From: an uncultured Methanobrevibacter sp.
GTDB taxonomy: Archaea; Methanobacteriota; Methanobacteria; Methanobacteriales; Methanobacteriaceae
Direction of reading: 5' to 3'
Assembly (NCBI RefSeq): GCF_937881195.1
Contig: NZ_CALGFC010000017.1
Span: 30,683 to 94,682 of the forward strand
Length of the DNA: 64,000 nt
Position 1 is the stretch's first letter. Each line of letters begins with the position of its first letter. Under the pieces are notes generated by a model. The model saw nothing but the letters and a program-made list of their open reading frames with translations, did no database searches and was not told where the DNA came from. The translations under genes and the position numbers were made by a program. This document shows positions 57,748 to 64,000 of the stretch, piece after piece.

Positions 57748-58113
57748 CTAATATCTATTTTTTGTATTAAAAAATCTTGATATTGATTTCGGTAACTTAT
57801 TTGCATAAGCCAAAACGGATATTACTATGAAAAATATTCCAATTATCAAAAAATATAAATTGAACAAAGGTTCCAAAAAAGCAAGTCCAACAGAAGCAAA
57901 AATTATACCTTCAACTAGTAAAACAGCCTTTTTCCATTCAGGTATAAAAACAATTAGTGGATAAGCAATACCAAGCAAAAATAATATTGTACTTGTAGCC
58001 ATCGTGTTGTTGTTAAGAGTTGTTCCTCCAAGATTGAAAAAAGGTAATAAACCCCAAGTAATCATAATAAATGCAAATACTATTGAAAATTGTTGAATTC
58101 TACTATATGACAT
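57748..58113 (-). CDS. small membrane protein, unknown function
   Basis: 121 residues with four hydrophobic helices (about 8-26, 42-60, 66-82, 86-104) and a basic C-terminus (NKLPKSISRFFNTKNRY), presumably cytoplasmic. A good SD (TGGAGAAG) precedes the ATG. No family recognised. It is next to other small membrane-protein genes on the same strand. Confidence 0.75.
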   Translation of the reverse strand: MSYSRIQQFSIVFAFIMITWGLLPFFNLGGTTLNNNTMATSTILFLLGIAYPLIVFIPEWKKAVLLVEGIIFASVGLAFLEPLFNLYFLIIGIFFIVISVLAYANKLPKSISRFFNTKNRY

Positions 58114-58273
58114 AAATCTTCTCCATGAATATTAATATAAAAATATATACAATAAACTAATTAATCGGTCATAATAAATAATCTTTTCTAAAATATTTAA
58201 TATTAAATCTTTAAAAAATAATTATTAAAAATAAAATATTACATTTAAATGTAATTTAATAAATATAAATAAT

Positions 58274-58621
58274 TTAAGAATAGTCTAAATCATCAATATT
58301 ATTAAATTCAACAGGATTGCCTTCTTTATCAATACTTTCTGTTGTGATTAAAACTATTTTTGAGTTTTTAAATAAATTGAAAACAAAATACCCAATATAA
58401 ACAATACAAAGAATATATAAAACTAATGAATTATAACTAACTACAAATAAAATAAGAAATAGCAATAATATATGAATGTAAATAGTTCCAAAATTCCTTT
58501 TTTTGAGTATTACATGTTTTGAATCTGATGACATGATTTTATAACGATTATCCAAAAATTTTTCGGCTATATCTTCCATATCATCGAAATTTTTTGCTTT
58601 TAATATTATTGGTTCACTCAT
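58274..58621 (-). CDS. small protein with two membrane helices, unknown function
   Basis: 115 residues. About 45 soluble residues (MSEPIILKAKNFDDMEDIAE...) precede two adjacent helices (about 46-82) and a polar acidic tail (NPVEFNNIDDLDYS). The N-terminal fold looks like a small alpha/beta domain. GGGAT is a moderate SD. No family recognised. It lies between the nitroreductase and the four-helix protein, all on the minus strand. Confidence 0.72.
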   Translation of the reverse strand: MSEPIILKAKNFDDMEDIAEKFLDNRYKIMSSDSKHVILKKRNFGTIYIHILLLFLILFVVSYNSLVLYILCIVYIGYFVFNLFKNSKIVLITTESIDKEGNPVEFNNIDDLDYS

Positions 58622-58652
58622 TATCCCACAATTTATTTAAAATAACAAAATA

Positions 58653-59159
58653 TTATATATTAACAACCAAATCATCTAAAGATTTTCTTGAAGTATCTCT
58701 ACCAAGATCATTAGGGTATCCTAAAGGAGTAAATAAAACAGGTTCATATTCTTCATCAAGCTGTAAAAGTTCTTGAGCAGCATATTTTTTAAAAGCTCCT
58801 ATGAAACATGTGCCAATTCCTAAATCAGTTGCTTGTAAAATTATATGATCCATTACAATTCCTGCATCAATATCACTAATATTTTTTCCATCCCATGGAC
58901 GTACCCAAGATTTACCCGGTGCCATTGCTAAACATAAAACTATGGGAGCTTCAACAAACCATGGCTGAGGGTAAATTTTTTTCAATGCATCCTTATTTTT
59001 TTCAGTATCAATGACATAAATCTTAAATGCTTGAGCATTTACTCCAGTTGGCGCAAGAATTCCTGCATTAAGAATTTTATCAAGCTTTTGTTTTTCAATA
59101 GGATCTTTTTTATATCCCCTTACACTATACCTTTTTTCAATAAGTTCTGAAAATTCCAT
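58653..59159 (-). CDS. nitroreductase-family flavoprotein
   Basis: 168 residues from the ATG at 59159 (GAAGGGA SD, spacing 6-7); a TTG 15 bp upstream is less likely as it precedes the SD. FMN-binding features: EKRYSVRGYK at the N-terminus, LAPTGVNAQAFKI, GIVMDHIILQATDLGIGTCFIG and the C-terminal PLGYPND. These reduce nitro compounds, quinones or flavins with NAD(P)H or other donors. It is small for the family but complete. The physiological substrate is unknown. Confidence 0.92.
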   Translation of the reverse strand: MEFSELIEKRYSVRGYKKDPIEKQKLDKILNAGILAPTGVNAQAFKIYVIDTEKNKDALKKIYPQPWFVEAPIVLCLAMAPGKSWVRPWDGKNISDIDAGIVMDHIILQATDLGIGTCFIGAFKKYAAQELLQLDEEYEPVLFTPLGYPNDLGRDTSRKSLDDLVVNI

Positions 59160-59561
59160 GAAAAATCCCTTCAATTATATTATAACCTTTGATTTATATT
59201 CTAAGGATAATTATAAAATATAATTATAAAATATTTAAATATTATAAAATAATTCTAACTAGTCATAATATTTAAATATATTATTTATTACTTTATCCAT
59301 ATATTACTTTAAAAAAAATAAAATAATTAGAAATAGAATATACTAAAACATAATATTTAAAGATAAAATATTTAAGAATATACTATTTAGAAATAGAATA
59401 TTTGAAAATAAAATATTTAAAAATATTATTAAAATTAACATGCAAATAATTAAAATAGAATTTTATTATAATTTTATTATAGTTTTATTATAATATTAAT
59501 TATAAAATTTTAATAATAAATTAATTATAAAATTTTAATAATAAGATAATAATAAAATTAA
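59160..59561. other. AT-rich spacer
   Basis: 402 bp between the nitroreductase and the 31-residue protein. It contains repeated AAATATTTAAAAAT-type blocks but no gene. Confidence 0.5.
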
Positions 59562-59657
59562 TTATATTTTTTTAATACCTCTACCTCTTTTAGTTCCAGG
59601 CTTTCTATAGTGAGATTTAGGCCTTGTTCTTTTATTAGTTCCTTTTACTTTTGCCAT
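59562..59657 (-). CDS. 31-residue highly basic microprotein
   Basis: An open frame of 32 codons with a textbook GGAGGTG SD 7-8 nt before its ATG. The product reads MAKVKGTNKRTRPKSH then YRKPGTKRGRGIKKI. It has eight Lys, five Arg, one His, and no Asp, Glu or Cys (net charge about +13). Codon use is varied (Pro, His, Gly, Arg) rather than AAA/ATA noise, which argues for a real gene. The composition is that of a ribosomal, rRNA- or DNA-binding peptide, comparable in style to bacterial ribosomal protein Thx, but I claim no homology. It has its own spacer on both sides. Confidence 0.75.
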   Translation of the reverse strand: MAKVKGTNKRTRPKSHYRKPGTKRGRGIKKI

Positions 59658-60172
59658 TTTATTTCACCTCCATGATTATAATATTTTTATAAGTATAATC
59701 TTAATTAAATCTTATTCAGATTTTAATTAAATTTTAGTTAAATTTTTAACAATAATTTTTATATTTCCTATTTAATTTAAACATTTCTATTTTTAAAGAA
59801 AATATTAGGTAAATTTTTAAAATAATTTTATAAATAATAAAAAACTTTTATAAATAATAAAAAATCAAAGATTTTTGAATCTATAAAAAAACAAGTTTTT
59901 TATAAATAATAAAAAATCAAAGATTTTTAAATCTATAAAAATAGAAAATTTTTATAAATAATAAAAAATTTATTCAAGAAACTATAAAAATAGATTATTA
60001 AATTTATGAAATACAAAATAGAAAGAATACTAAATAAAAGGATGTTTAGACAGAGAAACAGAAAAATAAAATGATAAATAAAAGAATAATTTAAAAAAAG
60101 AATATTTAAAATGATATTACCATAGAAATAAGATTCTTATCTAAAAAATTCATATCAAATAAATATTCTTTT
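59658..60172. repeat. spacer with 52-bp tandem repeat carrying small hairpins
   Basis: Units begin with TATAAATAATAAAAAA at 59849, 59901 and 59953 (the last diverges). The first two contain AAAAATC-AAA-GATTTTT, a perfect 7-bp hairpin. It lies downstream of the HExxH protein gene (minus strand), so the hairpins may act as duplicated terminators. No gene in this 515-bp spacer. Confidence 0.75.
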
Positions 60173-61249
60173 TCATAATATCCAATAGCCAGTTCGTTTG
60201 TAAGCATAATAATCACACTGATATTCTGTCCATTTCCAATTTAAAACATGACCCATTTCATGATAGACAACAAAAGGATCCATATAAGCAATAATAACAC
60301 GAGTAGCTTTGATCCCATTATTATATGTAATTCCCAGAGTGTAATCATTCCCTGCATATCCTTCAAATACTGAAACATATTTACTTAACTCATTAATACT
60401 TTTCTGATAATTATCTTTTGGATTATTGTAATAGACTTTAATAGGATTATTGAGTAAAACAGTATTATTCCATTCTACATAATAAGGAACTGATTTGACA
60501 TATATAGTTTTTTTTACATAATTACCTACTGAATCATAAGTATAGATAGCTATTTCTAAAGTCCCAATCTCTTTATAACTAATTTTTGCATTTAAATTCC
60601 ATGTTTTATATTTTGTATTTTTATTGGAACTATCATCAAGCCAAAAATAATATTTACTCCCTCTTATCTTTGCAAAAACTTTTTTAGAAGTATTATCTGC
60701 AATGTTTTTGATATAAAATGTATTACCCGCAATAATCGATTTAACATTAGATTTTACTGAAATTACTTTTGGAGGTATGTTGTCTACTCTAAAATAAGTC
60801 AAATCTTTAAAAATAACATTTTTAGAATCTATAGCTTTTACAATAAGCCTATATTTACCCGATTTATAATTTTTTGTATTTAAATAATAATACCAATACC
60901 CATAATTACTTTTTTTAAATTTATAACTTTTTTTATTAGAAATATAACCATGAACTTTTTTAATAGAATTAGATGTATATATCCTTATTTTAATTTTACC
61001 TCCTGACTTGACAACCTCTTTAGATTTTTTAATCCCTAAAATTTTATTTCTATTCATACTTAAAGATTTAGAGTCCATTGAACTGATATTGGAGCTCAAA
61101 TTTTGAGTGTTATAATCATTAATATTATTGTTTCTAGTCTGATTGTTAGTTTGATTTGTATGTTCATTAATATCTGTAGCAGAAACAACACTTAGAGTGA
61201 TCAAGAGAGAAATTAATAGAGTTAAAACTAAAAAAAATTTTTTATACAA
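60173..61249 (-). CDS. secreted HExxH zinc metallopeptidase-like protein
   Basis: 358 residues from a TTG start (GGGGATG SD, spacing about 6). A signal peptide ends near LSVVSATD. Then an Asn/Thr-rich linker and two Ig-like domains (about 70-165 and 168-255). A C-terminal domain ends in VVYHEMGHVLNWKW with H330, E331, H334, followed by EYQCDYYAY, where E342 and D346 mimic the ExxxD third-ligand motif of gluzincins. It probably is a wall-associated or secreted peptidase. It ends only 12 residues after the ExxxD motif, which is short. Substrate unknown. Confidence 0.8.
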   Translation of the reverse strand: MYKKFFLVLTLLISLLITLSVVSATDINEHTNQTNNQTRNNNINDYNTQNLSSNISSMDSKSLSMNRNKILGIKKSKEVVKSGGKIKIRIYTSNSIKKVHGYISNKKSYKFKKSNYGYWYYYLNTKNYKSGKYRLIVKAIDSKNVIFKDLTYFRVDNIPPKVISVKSNVKSIIAGNTFYIKNIADNTSKKVFAKIRGSKYYFWLDDSSNKNTKYKTWNLNAKISYKEIGTLEIAIYTYDSVGNYVKKTIYVKSVPYYVEWNNTVLLNNPIKVYYNNPKDNYQKSINELSKYVSVFEGYAGNDYTLGITYNNGIKATRVIIAYMDPFVVYHEMGHVLNWKWTEYQCDYYAYKRTGYWIL

Positions 61250-61557
61250 AAAAACATCCCCATATCCTATAAAATTATTTATACTTAATAAATCGCTTAT
61301 TATTAATTTAACCCCAGATAATTCAATATAATACTTAAAAAAATTTTACTTATAAATTTATATTATATATGTTTATTATATTAATTTTTTTATTTATTTC
61401 CAGTATAATCCAAAAATATATTTCAAATATCCACGAAATATAAATCAATATAATGTTATATGAGCAATATTGTAAAATAAAATAATTTTTAAAAGATTTT
61501 AAAACCTTAAAATTAATAAATAGTAAAAATAAACCTCTTAAATTTAATATAGATCAT
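61250..61557. other. AT-rich spacer
   Basis: 308 bp between two minus-strand genes. No gene, repeat or hairpin of note. Confidence 0.45.
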
Positions 61558-62652
61558 TTATTTTTTAAATAACTCATAATATTCACCATAACCTTCTTTT
61601 TTAAGATCTTTGACAGGTATGAATCTTAAAGATGCTGAATTTATACAATATCTTTTACCTCCCCTTTCTATAGGCCCATCATCAAATAAATGTCCTAAAT
61701 GAGATTTGCCTATTTTACTTTTGACTTCAGTTCTAACCATTCCATGAGAATTATCTTGATTTTCCTCAACAGTGTCATGATCAATAGTTTTAGTAAATGA
61801 AGGCCAACCACAATTAGAATCAAACTTATCTAAAGATGTGAAAAGAGGTTCTCCACTAACAATATCAACAAAAATTCCCTCTTCATTAAATTTATCATAC
61901 TTACCAGTAAATGGTGCTTCTGTAGCACTATTTTGTGTAACATTAAATTCAATTTCAGATAATCTTTTTAGCTTTTCTTCTTTCTCTTCAGGAGTGAAAT
62001 ATTTATAATTACACTCATCAAATTCATAATCATCAATAAGTTCAGAGCTAACACTTTCAATTTCCAATATATCTTTAGGAATTAGATCTAAATCAATATG
62101 ACAATAACCACTAGGATTTTTATCTAAATATTTTTGATGATAATCTTCAGCTTCATAAAAAGTCCTGAGTGGTTTTATTTCAGTGACAACTGATTTATTT
62201 TTTTCACCATATTTATTCTTTTCTTCAGAAAAAACTTTATTTATAATAGATAAATCTTTTGAAGCATCTCTAGAACCATCTGATACATAATAAATCCCAG
62301 TACGATACTGTTTACCAATATCTGCCCCTTGTTGGTTCAAAGTTGTTGGGTCGATTATTTTAAAGAATTCTTCAAGCAATCTTTTAAGAGAGATAATATT
62401 TTTATTATATACTATCTTAACAGTTTCAGCATGACCAGTATCTATGCTGCAAACTTCCTCATAGCTAGGATTAGGTATGAACCCATTTGCATAACCTACT
62501 TTCGTATCAATGACTCCCTTTAACTTTGAAAAATAAGCTTCAATTCCCCAAAAACATCCTCCTGCAAAATAGATTGTTTTAAGGTCATTATTATTAAAAT
62601 CTAAGCTTTTGTCAGAATTTTTGTTATTTTTTTGTTCTTCATTTTTGAAAAT
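61558..62652 (-). CDS. msrAB: methionine sulfoxide reductase MsrA-MsrB fusion, non-standard start
   Basis: About 364 residues. MsrA domain: catalytic C33 in FAGGCFWGIEAYF, then VGYANG and GHAETVKIVY. MsrB domain in the last 130 residues: NCGWPSF and the catalytic Cys in RYCINSASLRF (about 336). It repairs both S- and R-methionine sulfoxide. The frame is open through the whole MsrA domain but contains no ATG, GTG or TTG until 62379, which is inside the domain. GGAGGAG at 62664-62658 is followed by ATT codons at 62655 and 62652. I place the start at the second ATT. Confidence 0.8.
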   Translation of the reverse strand: MFKNEEQKNNKNSDKSLDFNNNDLKTIYFAGGCFWGIEAYFSKLKGVIDTKVGYANGFIPNPSYEEVCSIDTGHAETVKIVYNKNIISLKRLLEEFFKIIDPTTLNQQGADIGKQYRTGIYYVSDGSRDASKDLSIINKVFSEEKNKYGEKNKSVVTEIKPLRTFYEAEDYHQKYLDKNPSGYCHIDLDLIPKDILEIESVSSELIDDYEFDECNYKYFTPEEKEEKLKRLSEIEFNVTQNSATEAPFTGKYDKFNEEGIFVDIVSGEPLFTSLDKFDSNCGWPSFTKTIDHDTVEENQDNSHGMVRTEVKSKIGKSHLGHLFDDGPIERGGKRYCINSASLRFIPVKDLKKEGYGEYYELFKK

Positions 62653-62972
62653 AATATCTCCTCCAAAAAAATTTTGAAAGTTTTTAAAAATTTCAAACTT
62701 GTTATTATTTATATATTAAGAAATAAATAATATTTTTCATTTATATTTAATATTAAAAAATAATAAAAATAATAATAAAAATAAAATTAATAAAAAGAAA
62801 AATAAAAATAATAAAAATAATTATGAAAAAGATAATGATACAAATAATATAATGTAATAATCCTAGTATCAAAATAAGAATAAAATGATATAATGATACA
62901 AATAAGAAATAGATAAAAAAATAATATATTAAAAAGAGATATTTTAATTAGATTAATTTAATAATAAAAAAA
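62653..62972. other. AT-rich spacer with simple repeats
   Basis: 320 bp upstream of msrAB and downstream of the citryl-CoA-lyase-like gene. It is composed of AATAATAAAAAT-like runs and no gene was seen. Confidence 0.5.
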
Positions 62973-63779
62973 TTAATCATCTAACGATTTATTTAAATCT
63001 CCACAATAAGAAATATCACTAATATCACAAAACTTTCTAAATTCCTCTTCATCATTAGTTTCTTCTTTTACATGAGCAATGATTCCAGGTATTCTACCAA
63101 TCATAAATACCCCAAAACCATCAGCACTTGAAAATCCCATATCTGAGAGTAAAGCTGCATTAGCTCCATCAACATTAATACAAATCTTTTTTTCTTTAAA
63201 AAGTAATTCTTCAATAGCTAAAGCAAGTTTGGTATGAGGACCCATGAAATTTTCATCTTTAGCAAGACTCATTAACTTTGCTCCACGTGGGTCTTTACTA
63301 TGATACCTATGACCAAAACCAGGGATCTTTTTATTTTTTATTTTATATGTATCTAAAAGATTTTTTGCAATATTTTCAGAAGTTTCATTAGGATTCAATT
63401 CAATTAATTTTTGAAATAAGTCCATAGAATCCTCAATAGCTCCAGCATGATTTTTTCCAAAAGAAAGTAACCCCCCAGCTAAAGATACATTTAATGGAGA
63501 TCCTGAAGAAGCAATCAACCTTGAACTTTGAGTACTTGGTGGAGTCACACCGTGATCACAAAAGGATATTAAAATATGATTAAGCATTTTAGATTCCTTA
63601 TGAGAAGGAATTTCCCCTTTTAATAGAAGATAAACCATTTCAGAAAAGCTAATATTATTTATTAAATCTTCTTGAGAGTAACCCCTCGTGATAATTTTAT
63701 TTTGTTGGATTTTAGTAATTGAAGTTCTTATTCTGTGATTATTCTCACTGCTTTTCAATAGTTTTTCATCAATTTTCAT
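62973..63779 (-). CDS. citryl-CoA lyase / short citrate synthase homologue
   Basis: 268 residues, about two thirds of normal citrate synthase length. This matches the short citryl-CoA-lyase-like group found in many methanogens. Active-site-type residues remain: H76 in CDHGVTP, H111 in KNHAGAIED and H157 in PGFGHRYH, with RIPGIIAHVKEE near the end. It would cleave citryl-CoA to acetyl-CoA and oxaloacetate or form it; the direction and physiological role are unclear. GGGGG is the SD. Confidence 0.85.
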   Translation of the reverse strand: MKIDEKLLKSSENNHRIRTSITKIQQNKIITRGYSQEDLINNISFSEMVYLLLKGEIPSHKESKMLNHILISFCDHGVTPPSTQSSRLIASSGSPLNVSLAGGLLSFGKNHAGAIEDSMDLFQKLIELNPNETSENIAKNLLDTYKIKNKKIPGFGHRYHSKDPRGAKLMSLAKDENFMGPHTKLALAIEELLFKEKKICINVDGANAALLSDMGFSSADGFGVFMIGRIPGIIAHVKEETNDEEEFRKFCDISDISYCGDLNKSLDD

Positions 63780-63924
63780 TTTAATACCCCCTATAAAATT
63801 ATGAATTTATAACTTTCAATCTTTATATTATTAAAAAATGAATTAAATAATTAAATTATTTTAAAAATAAAATTAATAGAAAAATTAGTTCTATTAAAAA
63901 AATTACTCATCATAGACAATAATT

Positions 63925-64000
63925 ACTATAATATAACTACAATAATACTATAATATAACTACAATAATACTATAATATAACTACAATAATACTATAATAT
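63925..64000. repeat. 22-bp tandem repeat reaching the window edge
   Basis: Units ACTATAATATAACTACAATAAT-like begin at 63925, 63947, 63969 and 63991; the last is cut by the window end. It lies about 150 bp upstream of the citryl-CoA-lyase-like gene. The full length of the array cannot be seen. Confidence 0.85.

Overview
The window is very AT-rich (by eye about three quarters A+T) chromosomal DNA of a methanogenic archaeon of the Methanobacteriales, most likely a Methanobrevibacter-type organism. The evidence is: an A-type ATP synthase operon in the order H-I-K-E-C-F-A-B-D, archaeal TFB, Gar1, archaeal DnaG and aIF5A, pyruvoyl arginine decarboxylase, MurT/GatD homologues as in pseudomurein-walled methanogens, and long Asn-rich beta-helix adhesin-like surface proteins. 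The species cannot be fixed from the sequence alone.

Layout. 0-3.3 kb: a partial inositol-phosphatase-family gene, then a polyamine/hypusine neighbourhood (pdaD, aIF5A, agmatinase). 3.4-6.4 kb: a YfcE-like phosphoesterase with altered metal ligands, then a MarR regulator with a His-rich tail in a translationally coupled operon with a two-gene ABC exporter; five CAAGT-type boxes at 20-21 bp spacing precede it. 7-12.2 kb: a 1 kb-residue beta-helix surface protein and small exported or membrane proteins. 13-20.7 kb: archaeal UMP kinase, a DUF2116 protein, a YbjQ protein and a membrane-anchored YbjQ paralogue, a TSUP permease, an unknown membrane protein and a two-domain glycosyltransferase fusion. 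20.9-25.4 kb: tfb, gar1, gatD, murT. 25.6-32.2 kb: an apparent operon of three exported beta-helix proteins, the first ending in a transglutaminase-like cysteine protease domain. 32.9-38.4 kb: XerA-like recombinase, a Mg2+-type P-ATPase and DnaG. 38.4-40.3 kb: an almost empty 1.8 kb stretch. 40.3-46.1 kb: RraA-like protein, UPF0104 membrane protein, BioY, DUF1284, tRNA-Gln and an ATP-grasp enzyme. 46.3-56.2 kb: the ATP synthase operon and two small downstream genes. 56.8-64 kb: SdpI-like and other small membrane proteins, a nitroreductase, a 31-residue basic microprotein, a secreted HExxH protein, an MsrA-MsrB fusion without a standard start codon, and a citryl-CoA-lyase-type citrate synthase homologue.

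Themes. Energy conversion (ATP synthase), information processing (TFB, Gar1, DnaG, aIF5A, tRNA-Gln, XerA) and the cell surface (murT-gatD, adhesin-like proteins, glycosyltransferase) dominate. Intergenic DNA carries many unrelated short tandem duplications (14-66 bp units). No insertion sequence, CRISPR array or prophage was seen. The observations most worth a second look are the CAAGT box array, the 31-residue basic protein, the msrAB start, the degenerate phosphoesterase, the YbjQ pair and the transglutaminase surface operon.
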